Part shown: piece after piece, positions 51,438-58,850 of the stretch | Layout of the letters: every line of letters begins with the position of its first letter | Position numbering within the stretch: the stretch's first letter is position 1 | NCBI GenBank assembly: GCA_021795235.1 | Contig: JAJYPP010000002.1 | Span: forward strand, 1-64,000 | Direction: 5' to 3' | Source: a bacterium | GTDB taxonomy: Bacteria > Chloroflexota > Dormibacteria > Aeolococcales > Bog-877 | Length of the DNA stretch: 64,000 nucleotides | Notes under the pieces: model-generated | The model's input: the letters and a program-made list of their open reading frames with translations, nothing else | Database searches by the model: none | What the model was told of the DNA's origin: nothing | Program-made: the position numbers and the translations under genes

Positions 51438-52157
51438 CTACATCAGACGCGCGACGCTCCGCCGCCCATCGTTGGTCGCTCTCTCCATTGCCGCTGACGC
51501 CTCCCAAAACGCGGGGCTGAAGTTTCCGAGTTCTGCAGGCGCGATGCCCTCCTGTAGCCGACGGCCGATCACGGCCCATCGACCTGCTGCGGCATTGAAG
51601 TTGGCTTTCGCGGCTAGGAACTCCTGGGAGGGGCTGCGCCCGGCACGGGTAGCATCCTTGAGTTCATCCACATATAGGGTAGCCAAGCCGTTCAACCGCC
51701 TGATCTCAGCATCCATCGCTTCCCGAGTCGACTCATACGAACTGTTGTCCGGCTGGGGAGGTGACATACGTATCTCCTGGGTAAGGGCCGGAGACGCTGC
51801 GCGCATACCGCTGCGGTACCTTCTGACAGCGACTAGAGCGCTGATGGCGACAAACAACAGAAGCGGGACGATCGCGCCGAGCCCGACGCTTACGAGAGTC
51901 CAGGTGGCACTGGCACTTGTGGCTGCGGCGATGATGAGCCCGAGGCAACTGCCACATCCCACGAGGTAGCAACCGCCCTCCAGTGCGGTCCCGCTACTGT
52001 CCCCTTGCACACCTGGCCGGGTCCCACCACCGCCTCCGCGGCCTCGTCCTCGGCGCCGTGATCGTGGCGTCAAGGCACGATAGAGGTCCCGCGTCGCCTT
52101 GCGTCGCACCTTGCGGACGGGATGGCGCCACCCTAAGGCGCTCCTGGCTCGCCACAT
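51438..52157 (-). CDS. Hypothetical membrane protein
   Basis: 239 residues. An Arg-rich N-terminus is followed by GGCYLVGCGSCLGLIIAAAT, a Cys-containing membrane helix, and a second helix (LVSVGLGAIVPLLLFVAISA). The remaining 110 residues are soluble and helical (ESTREAMDAEIRRLNGLATL). No named family is recognised. It is flanked by the repeat family at 51.1-51.4 and 52.3 kb. Confidence 0.6.
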   Translation of the reverse strand: MWRARSALGWRHPVRKVRRKATRDLYRALTPRSRRRGRGRGGGGGTRPGVQGDSSGTALEGGCYLVGCGSCLGLIIAAATSASATWTLVSVGLGAIVPLLLFVAISALVAVRRYRSGMRAASPALTQEIRMSPPQPDNSSYESTREAMDAEIRRLNGLATLYVDELKDATRAGRSPSQEFLAAKANFNAAAGRWAVIGRRLQEGIAPAELGNFSPAFWEASAAMERATNDGRRSVARLM

Positions 52158-52291
52158 TTGGCGAGAGTTTAGATGACCAGGCCATGGTGAGGCGCAAGGC
52201 AGCTACGAGAGGCTTCGGGCCCGCTGGTCTCCGGCAAGTCCGGGAGAGTACGGCAGCTTCTCGACGCCGTCCACCCATAATCAGAACCGCT

Positions 52292-52313
52292 CCATACGCC
52301 GAGTGCCCATCCC
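52292..52313. repeat. Outlying copy of the 22-bp repeat
   Basis: Differs from the unit at 51218 at two positions; similarity extends about 12 bp upstream (ATCAGAACCGCT versus ATCAGAGCGGTG) and 5 bp downstream (GGCAC). It sits beyond the other end of the 239-residue membrane protein gene, in 52158-52485, which holds no gene. Confidence 0.6.
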
Positions 52314-52485
52314 GGCACGTCGTGATCGGCCCGGGCAGGCCAGGGGGACCTGGAAAGCTGGTCACGGGGGGTGTGGTTCGACTTCATCCGCCTCTTCTCA
52401 TCCCTGACTGCGAGCGGCTCGTAGAGGGTGGCAAGCCGCGCCATCTCGGCCTGTTCACCCGCCGTGAGTTCCCCCTTCGTCGCGG

Positions 52486-52569
52486 CTAGTCGCGTCGGTA
52501 GGCGGCCTTGAGTTCGGCAAGGTCTGGCTGGCCGGCGGCGCTCGTCTCGTCGTCGCCCGCTCCGTTCAT
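52486..52569 (-). CDS. 27-residue peptide coupled to the preceding gene
   Basis: ATG 52569 overlaps the stop of the 120-residue gene by 4 bp and opens a 27-codon acidic peptide (MNGAGDDETSAAGQPDLAEL and 7 more). The coupling and end-of-operon position suggest it is translated; nothing is known of its role. Confidence 0.35.
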   Translation of the reverse strand: MNGAGDDETSAAGQPDLAELKAAYRRD

Positions 52570-52928
52570 ATCGGATCCCCGAAGCCGTCGAAGTCGCCGG
52601 GCAGGCTCCACGGCCAGGTCCCCTCCCGGACGGCCCGAGCGACGCGACCGTTCTCGTAGAGCTTCTGGATCCGCTCCACCACCTCGTCGGCGTCGAGGTG
52701 CTCGCGTGTCTGGCCGTCGGTGCTGGGGTTGTTGGCCACGTGGAAGCGGACCCAAGGGTCAGGGCTCTTGCTCAGTTCGGCAAGCTCCTCCGGCGTGGTG
52801 CTGGTCATGGCCGCCCCGACATCTGGGCGGGGACAGCTGCACGCGATGGAATTCTCGACCGCCCGCTGCTGCTTGGCAGTAAGCCGATAGAAGGGCCACG
52901 AGTTCATGAAGTTCTCGACTATTTTCAT
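52566..52928 (-). CDS. Small protein with a leucine-rich-variant type repeat
   Basis: 120 residues. EELAELSKSPDPWVRFHVAN with NPST after it matches one LRV/HEAT-like unit (L-x-x-L-A-x-x-x-D-x-x-V-R-x-x-V-A-x-N-P). CSCP near residue 31 could join a metal site as in LRV proteins. AGGAGA precedes the ATG, which follows leader-repeat copy 1. Confidence 0.6.
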   Translation of the reverse strand: MKIVENFMNSWPFYRLTAKQQRAVENSIACSCPRPDVGAAMTSTTPEELAELSKSPDPWVRFHVANNPSTDGQTREHLDADEVVERIQKLYENGRVARAVREGTWPWSLPGDFDGFGDPI

Positions 52929-53006
52929 CTCAGTTCTCCTCTTGGGGCCGGGCTTGGGAACCGGCCTGCCGCATTGACCGGCGAGGTGGCGGCCCCTCTG
53001 CGTTGG
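52929..53006 (-). promoter_or_regulatory. Leader repeat copy 1 (5' of the 120-residue gene)
   Basis: On the gene strand it begins ACGCAGAGGGGCCGCCA and contains GGTCAATGCGGC, then the hairpin GGCCGG-N9-CCGGCC, then the ribosome-binding site. Copies 2 and 3 match over about 60 bp. The first hairpin (CCGCC/GGCGG in the others) is weakened here (CCGCC/GCCGG). It starts directly after the upstream gene's stop. Confidence 0.65.
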
Positions 53007-53480
53007 TTACTCAGCCCCCTCATCCGTCAAGTAGTCAACGAGACCGGGCGGAGCGTCCCCTACATCGTGAGGCCGATCCTCCCATTGCACTAGCCATCGC
53101 CCGCAGACACCGCCCGCCTTGGTGGCCGCCCCACCCGACGGCACCACCTTGACTACGCGGTCGCCAGTCAATAGGTACTCTGGCAGATCGCGGATGAGGC
53201 CCACCTCGTAGAGACGGAGATCGAGATCGTCCGACCACCAGAAGCGGATCGTGTCAAGAAGCTCCACATCCTTGCTCCCGAACACCTTGATTGTGAGACC
53301 GGTCTCGTCGGTGACCAACGCGATCTCGACACCAGCAGGCGCAGTGCGCTCCAAACAGCCCAGAGCCCGGGCGGCAACCTGTCGCATCGACTCCGGCGAG
53401 ATCGCCGGCAAAGAGGGCTCCGTAACACTTAGGGGCGACCCGAAGCGCCGAGTCACCTCATCCTCATCAAGGGCGCTCAT
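53007..53480 (-). CDS. Hypothetical protein in leader-repeat cluster
   Basis: 157 residues from ATG 53480, preceded by GGAGGAAG in leader copy 2. Contains alternating strands and helices (GVEIALVTDETGLTIKVFGS, IRFWWSDDLDLRLYEVG) and an acidic end. No family recognised. The upstream in-frame extension to 53564 would translate the leader and is rejected. Confidence 0.6.
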   Translation of the reverse strand: MSALDEDEVTRRFGSPLSVTEPSLPAISPESMRQVAARALGCLERTAPAGVEIALVTDETGLTIKVFGSKDVELLDTIRFWWSDDLDLRLYEVGLIRDLPEYLLTGDRVVKVVPSGGAATKAGGVCGRWLVQWEDRPHDVGDAPPGLVDYLTDEGAE

Positions 53481-53560
53481 CTCACTTCCTCCAGTAGTGG
53501 CCGGGCTTGGGAACCGGCCAGCCGCATTGACCGCCTCAGTGGCGGCCCCTCTGCGTGGGC
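53481..53560 (-). promoter_or_regulatory. Leader repeat copy 2 (5' of the 157-residue gene)
   Basis: Carries both hairpins: CCGCC-N5-GGCGG and GGCCGG-N9-CCGGCC, separated by TCAATGCGGCT, and CACTACTGGAGGAAG before the ATG. Nearly identical to copy 3. Confidence 0.7.
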
Positions 53561-53570
53561 TCACCCCTTT

Positions 53571-53729
53571 TCAGATGGCGGAATCGTTTTCCCGCTCCTG
53601 GGCCTCCCTCTCCGACTTCATCTCCAACTCCCGAGCATCCATCTCTCTCATCCGCCCCTCCCACGCCCTCTGCACCGCCGCCTCATCCTCCGCCGCCTCC
53701 TCCGCCTCCTTCGCCTGTGTGTCGCTCAT
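53571..53729 (-). CDS. Very small highly charged protein
   Basis: 52 residues, about half Glu, Lys, Arg or Asp (MSDTQAKEAEEAAEDEAAVQ, then RMREMDARELEMKSERE). Single coiled coil. It lies exactly between leader copies 2 and 3 with GGAGGAAG before its ATG, which supports translation in spite of its simple composition. Confidence 0.55.
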   Translation of the reverse strand: MSDTQAKEAEEAAEDEAAVQRAWEGRMREMDARELEMKSEREAQERENDSAI

Positions 53730-53803
53730 TTGGCTTCCTCCAGTAGTGGCCGGGCTTGGGACCGGCCAGCCGCATTGACCGCCTCGATGGCGGCCCCTCT
53801 GCG
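53730..53803 (-). promoter_or_regulatory. Leader repeat copy 3 (5' of the 52-residue gene)
   Basis: CCGCC-N5-GGCGG and GGCCGG-N8-CCGGCC hairpins and TACTGGAGGAAGCCAA before ATGAGC. It abuts the upstream gene's TGA. Its final 15 bases recur before the 159-residue gene at 54283 (TGGAGGAAGCCAAATGAGC). Confidence 0.7.
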
Positions 53804-54283
53804 TCAGCTATTGGCCGACTGGAGGGCTCCCACGCCCGCTTCGGCATAAGCCGCCTGCTCATGCTCCAGCGCAGCGGCGGCGATGAGCGCGCGGGCTTTG
53901 TCAGGGTCGATGGCTTGGCCCTTATTGGAGCGGGCCAGGCCTGCGAGGACCTCCAGCGTCGCGCGCACCTCGACGGTGTCCCGGAACGTTGGGCCGGTGA
54001 AAGTGGTTGAACCGTAGTGTCCAGGCTCTCCATGCTCCCAAAAATAGCTGTGCCCGTGCTCTATGTTCTCGTTGCAGTGGTCTGTGTCACAGACCGCTCG
54101 GGTGAGCAAGATCACCCCAGGCCGCCATGCTCCTCCCGCTCGCCGCCAGCCGCGCATCCCGCCCCTCGGGCCGCGGATTCGCTCGTCGTCCAGATCCACT
54201 GCATGGCTGTTCGGCAGCAGCTCTTCCAGAGCTTGCGCAAGCGCCTTAGTTGCGCTGGTCCTGTTACCTGTCTTGTTGCTCAT
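53804..54283 (-). CDS. Hypothetical protein in leader-repeat cluster
   Basis: 159 residues. N-terminal helix (SATKALAQALEELLPNSHAV), a central Cys/His-bearing stretch (CDTDHCNENIEHGHSYFWEH) that could bind metal, and a helical C-terminus. Overlaps the upstream gene by 4 bp. No family recognised. Confidence 0.6.
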   Translation of the reverse strand: MSNKTGNRTSATKALAQALEELLPNSHAVDLDDERIRGPRGGMRGWRRAGGAWRPGVILLTRAVCDTDHCNENIEHGHSYFWEHGEPGHYGSTTFTGPTFRDTVEVRATLEVLAGLARSNKGQAIDPDKARALIAAAALEHEQAAYAEAGVGALQSANS

Positions 54284-54582
54284 TTGGCTTCCTCCATGGC
54301 CTCAAGGGCCAAGGTCAGTTGTGCGGGCGGTGTCTTAGAGACTGTCCGCTCCCACGCCCGCTTCGGGAGCCAGTCATTGGCGTCGGTCCAGTCGATCACT
54401 TCCAGCACGGCATCGCTGGCCGTCTTGAAGTCGCAGCCTGCGGAGTCCCTGACCATGAGCATTAGCTCGTACCAAGTCGGGCGGTAGCCTCCGCGCTTGG
54501 GGCCATCCCCCGCCCAGTGGAGCGAGAGAGCACGGGCAGTGCGCTCCGGGTCTACCAGCTGACGGGTGCGGCGCCCTCTCAT
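54280..54582 (-). CDS. Hypothetical protein in leader-repeat cluster
   Basis: 100 residues from ATG 54582. TWYELMLMVRDSAGCDFKTA and AVLEVIDWTDANDWLPKRAW give a compact helical protein. ATGA overlaps both ends. No family recognised. Confidence 0.6.
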   Translation of the reverse strand: MRGRRTRQLVDPERTARALSLHWAGDGPKRGGYRPTWYELMLMVRDSAGCDFKTASDAVLEVIDWTDANDWLPKRAWERTVSKTPPAQLTLALEAMEEAK

Positions 54583-54806
54583 TCCAGCCCATCCCTGAGA
54601 GCGGCCATCCGTTGCCGGGCTCGCTCCACCTCGCCGGTCCAGTACTCGACTGCGTCCCAGCCGAAGTCCAAGGCGCACTCCAGATGGAACTCCGCGAAGT
54701 AGAGCGCGTCCTCAGCAATTTCGCGGCGCTGAATTAGAAAGCGCATCTCGGCGGTGGCTCCCAGGTCATCGGCGACATCCTGGGCCGTGCGCTCGATCTC
54801 GTGCAT
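54579..54806 (-). CDS. Small helical hypothetical protein
   Basis: 75 residues (MHEIERTAQDVADDLGATAE, then FHLECALDFGWDAVEYW), mostly helix, ending 4 bp into the next gene. Nine bp separate it from the upstream gene. No family recognised. Confidence 0.6.
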   Translation of the reverse strand: MHEIERTAQDVADDLGATAEMRFLIQRREIAEDALYFAEFHLECALDFGWDAVEYWTGEVERARQRMAALRDGLE

Positions 54807-54815
54807 GCCGCGCTC

Positions 54816-55142
54816 CTATGACCTTGCCAAGGCCCGAGCCCGAGAGAGGGCACGGGCAGAGGCCGCGTAGTTGCCGAAGGCCGCCGCCAAGTCTGCCCTC
54901 GCCCGCTCCCCCGCCGCCCTGATGGCTTGGACCGCTTCCGGGGCCCCGTCCACAGGAACGCGTATGACCTTGATATTGGCCGCCATGGCCGCGTCATAGG
55001 CGGCGCGAGCCCTGACCTCCGCGGCCTCCGCCTTTCCGTGAGCGAGGCGGGCCGCCTCGAAGTCATCCGTCGGAGTGGCGGGCATGGTGTCCACCGGGGC
55101 CGTTCCGAAGTCGAACGTCAAGAGGTCGGAACAGTTCCTCAT
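54816..55142 (-). CDS. Ala/Arg-rich helical hypothetical protein
   Basis: 108 residues with a short N-terminal segment (DLLTFDFGTAPVDT) and a long helix rich in Ala, Arg and Glu. 4-bp overlap with the first gene of the cluster. No family recognised. Confidence 0.6.
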   Translation of the reverse strand: MRNCSDLLTFDFGTAPVDTMPATPTDDFEAARLAHGKAEAAEVRARAAYDAAMAANIKVIRVPVDGAPEAVQAIRAAGERARADLAAAFGNYAASARALSRARALARS

Positions 55143-55456
55143 GCGTACACCCCCACGGTCCGAGCCGCGGTCCTGACCACCAGGGCGAGGCTCTCGGCGT
55201 ACACGTCGTCGATCTCGTAGGTCGTGGTGCTCTCGAAGGTCCGGCGATCGAACTTCATCGCCTCGACGGTGTAGGTGTCGTCAGCCGCCAGCAGGATGAC
55301 CACCTTGCGCAGAGTCCTGCCCGCCGACTGGCCCACTGTGAAGTGGAGCCCATCGCCCCGATCGACCATCTGCCGGGCTCCGAGGCCTTGCAGTGTGGCA
55401 TCGCCGATCTGCCGAAGGATCGTCCGAGCGTCTGCCGGTCGGGTGGCCTTGTTCAT
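55139..55456 (-). CDS. First gene of the leader-repeat cluster, hypothetical
   Basis: 105 residues. LHFTVGQSAGRTLRKVVILL and YTVEAMKFDRRTFESTTTYE suggest a beta-rich fold. TAATATATA lies 6 bp before the ATG with no ribosome-binding site, so the message may be leaderless, with promoter at about 55460-55490. From here seven further genes follow leftwards with few gaps. Confidence 0.62.
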   Translation of the reverse strand: MNKATRPADARTILRQIGDATLQGLGARQMVDRGDGLHFTVGQSAGRTLRKVVILLAADDTYTVEAMKFDRRTFESTTTYEIDDVYAESLALVVRTAARTVGVYA

Positions 55457-55745
55457 GGGTATATATTAGCACGTCCCTACATCCGTAGGTGCCCAGATCC
55501 GCAAGTGGGTACGTCACGATCTAGTTACTTTACGCTGAGTTCGAAGGGAATGCGCCTCGCGGCGTAGACAATGCCGGGCGGAGAGTCCCCAGTCGGCCAC
55601 CGTGCGCGCGGTGGTGCCGGCCTCCCGCTACGCGACCAGCAGCTGTCCGGCCCCTCGCCTCTACAGCGGGAGGGAGAGCGGGTTCACGGCCACCTGCGGA
55701 GCGGCCGCCACGGTGACCTGCGCTTGGCTGGCCACTGGCAGTTGG

Positions 55746-55976
55746 TTACCTCGGAGCTGGACCCTTCTCGACAAGCCGGGCATCCGCAACTCGCCCGGGC
55801 CGGATCCCGAAGCCCATCATGCCAACCGCCCCCGGGTCGACGACCACCTCGATGGACGGGGTGGCTGGGTCATCGTTGACCTCACCACCCTTCACCGTGA
55901 ACCTGTCCCCGGTAGCAGGGTCCACAAACACGAACCGAGGCTGGCCCTTCTGTCTCCCGAAGCCCAGAAACTTCAT
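55746..55976 (-). CDS. Small hypothetical protein
   Basis: 76 residues beginning MKFLGFGRQKGQPRFVFVDP and a TVKGGEV strand; compact and beta-rich, ending VEKGPAPR. GGGGGG precedes the start. It is separated from the 55456 operon by 290 bp in which I see no gene. Confidence 0.5.
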   Translation of the reverse strand: MKFLGFGRQKGQPRFVFVDPATGDRFTVKGGEVNDDPATPSIEVVVDPGAVGMMGFGIRPGRVADARLVEKGPAPR

Positions 55977-56154
55977 GGCGGCTAAAGTCTACCCCCCGAC
56001 CCACGCGGTCATTACCCAACGCAGGGATAGTAGAGCCCTCGCCACCTCCAGAGGTAAGGATGGCGTCACCTACTGACGTGACGAGTGAGCAACAATTGCC
56101 CGAGAGTGGGGTTTGGGTTCGACCACTATGGCTTTGGCTCTCGCCACTCTTTCC

Positions 56155-56218
56155 CTCACGTCCTCACGTCCTAATAGACGTACCTCATCACCTCCCGACG
56201 TGTTACCATCCGGACGTG
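56155..56218. repeat. Cluster of ACGTC half-sites upstream of parA, candidate operator or centromere
   Basis: CTCACGTC occurs twice in tandem (56155 and 56163), followed by GACGTA (56178), GACGTG (56197) and GGACGTG (56212) overlapping the parA GTG. CACGTC and GACGTG are inverse to each other. Small-type ParA modules with an RHH partner usually carry such repeats upstream. Confidence 0.55.
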
Positions 56219-56983
56219 AATACCACACGCATAGTCACGGTCAGCGCCTATAAGGGCGGGGTTGGCAAGACCACGCTGGCTTTCGAGCTTGCGGCGAGTC
56301 TCGGGGCGGTCCTGGTGGACTGCGACTGGGACAGGGGTGGAGCCTCGGGGACCTGGGGAGCCGCGCCGTCTGATGGCCGTCTCCTGCGGGGCCTTCTGGG
56401 AGACCATCCGCCTCGCCCTCTCCGTCGTGCCGGCAGGCCGGACCTCGTGCCCAGCTCCCCTGGCTTGGCGGGATGGATCGGCGACCCTGCCGTCGCTGCC
56501 GGCCGCCTAAGGGAGTGGGCCGAGGCCTGGGACCGTCCCGTGGTGATCGACACCCATCCTGGGGCCGTTCCGCTAACTGACGCGGCGTGGGCCGCCGCCG
56601 ACGTGGTGGTGGTCCCGGTCGGAATAGGGTGGCCGGAGCTGAGGGCGCTGGAGGGCCTGCTCTCTGAGCGGGCGACGGCTTTCACGCTCATCCTCGCCCC
56701 AAACCGGATACGGAGCCGAGCCGTGATCCGACCCCAGCTGATAGCGCTGGTGAACATGGCGCGGGCCCACGGGGTGGCGGTGGCCCCGCCCATCGGGGAC
56801 TACCCCTGGCTGCCACGTCGAGCGCGACGGTCCGCCCTGGTCCTCAACCCGAGCCCCGGCCGCGCCGTCGCGGCGGCGGCTGCGGACTTTAGAACACTCG
56901 CCCACACGGTGGAGCAGGCACTGGCGATTGACACGCCGGAGCTTCCTGCGCCAGCCGAAGTCTTGGAGGGAGCCAATGCCTGA
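56216..56983 (+). CDS. parA: ParA-like partition ATPase
   Basis: 255 residues from GTG 56216. Deviant Walker A YKGGVGKTT near residue 12, VLVDCDWDRGG, and VVIDTHPGA as Walker B. It has no N-terminal DNA-binding domain, so it belongs to the small ParA class. The RHH-type partner gene overlaps its end by 8 bp. It segregates the element when it replicates. Confidence 0.88.
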   Translation: MNTTRIVTVSAYKGGVGKTTLAFELAASLGAVLVDCDWDRGGASGTWGAAPSDGRLLRGLLGDHPPRPLRRAGRPDLVPSSPGLAGWIGDPAVAAGRLREWAEAWDRPVVIDTHPGAVPLTDAAWAAADVVVVPVGIGWPELRALEGLLSERATAFTLILAPNRIRSRAVIRPQLIALVNMARAHGVAVAPPIGDYPWLPRRARRSALVLNPSPGRAVAAAAADFRTLAHTVEQALAIDTPELPAPAEVLEGANA

Positions 56984-57413
56984 CGATGGCTTGAACACAC
57001 TGGAGGAGATGATCCAACAGCCGCGACGGGTTACCCCATCGCTGACGGGCGGTAGACGAACAGAACCAGAACGGGCCGCCGGTCGCACTCCCGAGGTAGA
57101 GAGTCCTCCACCTAGTGATGTCCCTATGCCGCGACGTGCCAAGGTGGCAAGCTCCCGATCATCTGTAGTCGGTACCCAGGAAGGCACGGAGCGCCCCACG
57201 TTCGCGGCCCGGAAGGTGCAAGTCCAGCTCCGCTCGGAGCAGGAGGAGTGGCTTCACCGCATCTTGGCCGATGGCCTGCGGGAAGGCATCCGCGTATCCG
57301 AGGCCGATGTCGTCAGGGTGGCGATGGACCGGCTAAGGGAGGGAAAGGCCGGCTGGTCCGAACTCCGCGAGGCAATCCTAGTCGAGACCAAGCAACGGGC
57401 CCGGCGACGGTAG
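56976..57413 (+). CDS. RHH-type partner of ParA (centromere-binding candidate)
   Basis: 145 residues. A flexible N-terminal 75 residues precede ARKVQVQLRSEQEEWLHRIL and GIRVSEADVVRVAMDRLREG, a strand-helix-helix that fits ribbon-helix-helix. ParG-like and other small ParB substitutes have this layout, the flexible arm stimulating ParA. It overlaps parA by 8 bp and lies before an 18-bp palindrome. Confidence 0.72.
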   Translation: MPDDGLNTLEEMIQQPRRVTPSLTGGRRTEPERAAGRTPEVESPPPSDVPMPRRAKVASSRSSVVGTQEGTERPTFAARKVQVQLRSEQEEWLHRILADGLREGIRVSEADVVRVAMDRLREGKAGWSELREAILVETKQRARRR

Positions 57414-57469
57414 AAACGCCAGGCCGCAGCGGGGCAAGGGCTCTTCTGAGATCGTTTGGATGGCCGTGA

Positions 57470-57487
57470 AACGGTTGCGCAACCGTT
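57470..57487. promoter_or_regulatory. 18-bp perfect palindrome after the partition operon
   Basis: AACGGTTGCGCAACCGTT is fully self-complementary. It lies 56 bp past the RHH gene stop and 72 bp before the convergent gene's end. It could be a terminator lacking T-run, a partition site, or a recombination or regulator site. Confidence 0.5.
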
Positions 57488-57558
57488 CCCAGTCGCTCCC
57501 GGGCAATGGTCTGACCTATGCGATCACTAAAGGAGAGGTAGCTTCGCCCAGACCGTGC

Positions 57559-58611
57559 TCACGGTGGCAGGTGCCCTTGGTGATCTCGGCGAGGCCCGCT
57601 GCGAACATGGACCTTGGCTGAGCTGCGGCCAGACAAGCTCCTGCCTTCCAGATCGAGAGCCGGGCCGCCGGACTTTGAAGAGGATCGCTTCCCAATAGTT
57701 ACACCGGTCCGCAGGCTCACCCTCAATCCTGGGTACTGACTCACCGAAGCCGGTTCGCTGCCAGCTGTGAGACGCTGGAAGAGTTCAGCCAACTCGCCAC
57801 CGTCGGCTACCTCCAGCACATGCCTACCCCGGCCCGGCTGAGCGATCAGGGAAGCCTTCGGTGAGGCCTCTAGTTGGTCGAGGTAATGAGCACGCAGCGC
57901 GGCGCCGTTGTCGGCGCACAGACACTGCATGGGCCGCTCCCCGATGACGTGGACCGTTCCTTCTTGGAGAGAGGCCCTTGCCACAACGAACTGGTGGGCT
58001 TGGGAAAAGGTCACGGAGGCAGCGGCGGCGAGCACCTCAGGCCGCTGCCGGTCCGCCACGTCAAAAGCCGCCCGCCTGCGATGCGCCGCCTCAATGAGGA
58101 CCGCCGCGCCACCCAGCGCTTCAGACAGCCTCTCGCCCATCGTGCGGTTATCAGACTGGTCCAATTTCAAGTCGTTAGGGACGCTCCAATCGCTTTCAGG
58201 CAGGCGCGCGAGTCCGCGATGGTCACGTGCAAGGACCAGCCATATTGCCGTCGGCTCATTGCTGGCATCGACCTGAACCCTGATAGCCATGCCGACCCAC
58301 ATCAGCCCCACATCACTTGGAGCTGTGACCCCTCGAATGGTCGCCCCGGCATCTGCAAGCCTGACGACGTCGTCCAGCGGACGCACCTCATCACGCGGGA
58401 CCCCATCCGCCGCAACCCACTGGATGGACACTGTGGCGTCACGGCCGATGGCCTCACGTGGGACGAGGCACCCGGCCTCACTGCGGAGGGCAATCGAAGC
58501 AACAGGACGGCCCGAGAGTACGACTTTCTCAACGGCGCGGACCACGGGGTCCTCGTTCAATGCCAGCCCGCATCGGCAAGCGGGCTCTACCAGAGACTGG
58601 CCGATCTGCAT
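57559..58611 (-). CDS. Hypothetical protein
   Basis: 350 residues. The central part has ordinary coding character (DPVVRAVEKVVLSGRPVASI, VLEVADGGELAELFQRLTAG, VSQYPGLRVSLRTG), but the last 45 residues look like non-coding sequence, so a frameshift or late stop change is possible. No family recognised. It is convergent with the partition genes. Confidence 0.5.
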   Translation of the reverse strand: MQIGQSLVEPACRCGLALNEDPVVRAVEKVVLSGRPVASIALRSEAGCLVPREAIGRDATVSIQWVAADGVPRDEVRPLDDVVRLADAGATIRGVTAPSDVGLMWVGMAIRVQVDASNEPTAIWLVLARDHRGLARLPESDWSVPNDLKLDQSDNRTMGERLSEALGGAAVLIEAAHRRRAAFDVADRQRPEVLAAAASVTFSQAHQFVVARASLQEGTVHVIGERPMQCLCADNGAALRAHYLDQLEASPKASLIAQPGRGRHVLEVADGGELAELFQRLTAGSEPASVSQYPGLRVSLRTGVTIGKRSSSKSGGPALDLEGRSLSGRSSAKVHVRSGPRRDHQGHLPP

Positions 58612-58850
58612 TATCGGATTCCTGCAAAGTAAGCTGGGGCGTTAACGTGACCCACGTCCAACGGGTCATGGTACGCCGCACCTTGGAGTACGGGCCCGGC
58701 CATGCTGACTGCGAGATGCGCATAGCTTGGGCATCCACGCAACGTCTGGCGAGTTCCACCCGACACGCAAGGTTCGCCACTAGCACCTATCTCGAGGCGG
58801 TAGAAGCTAACTCCAAAGCTGGGCGATCCACGGCAGGACAATAGCTACTC

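Noticed and set aside
51124-52313. CRISPR-like repeats at 51-52 kb
   Set aside because: Irregular spacing, mixed orientation, a gene in the middle and no cas genes.
53481-53564. Extended start for the 157-residue gene
   Set aside because: It would translate the leader repeat; the ATG at 53480 has a strong GGAGGAAG site.
52929-53803. Integron gene-cassette array with attC sites
   Set aside because: The repeats sit between small genes as attC sites would, but I see no RYYYAAC/GTTRRRY core sites, and each repeat ends in the ribosome-binding site of the next gene; no integron integrase is present.
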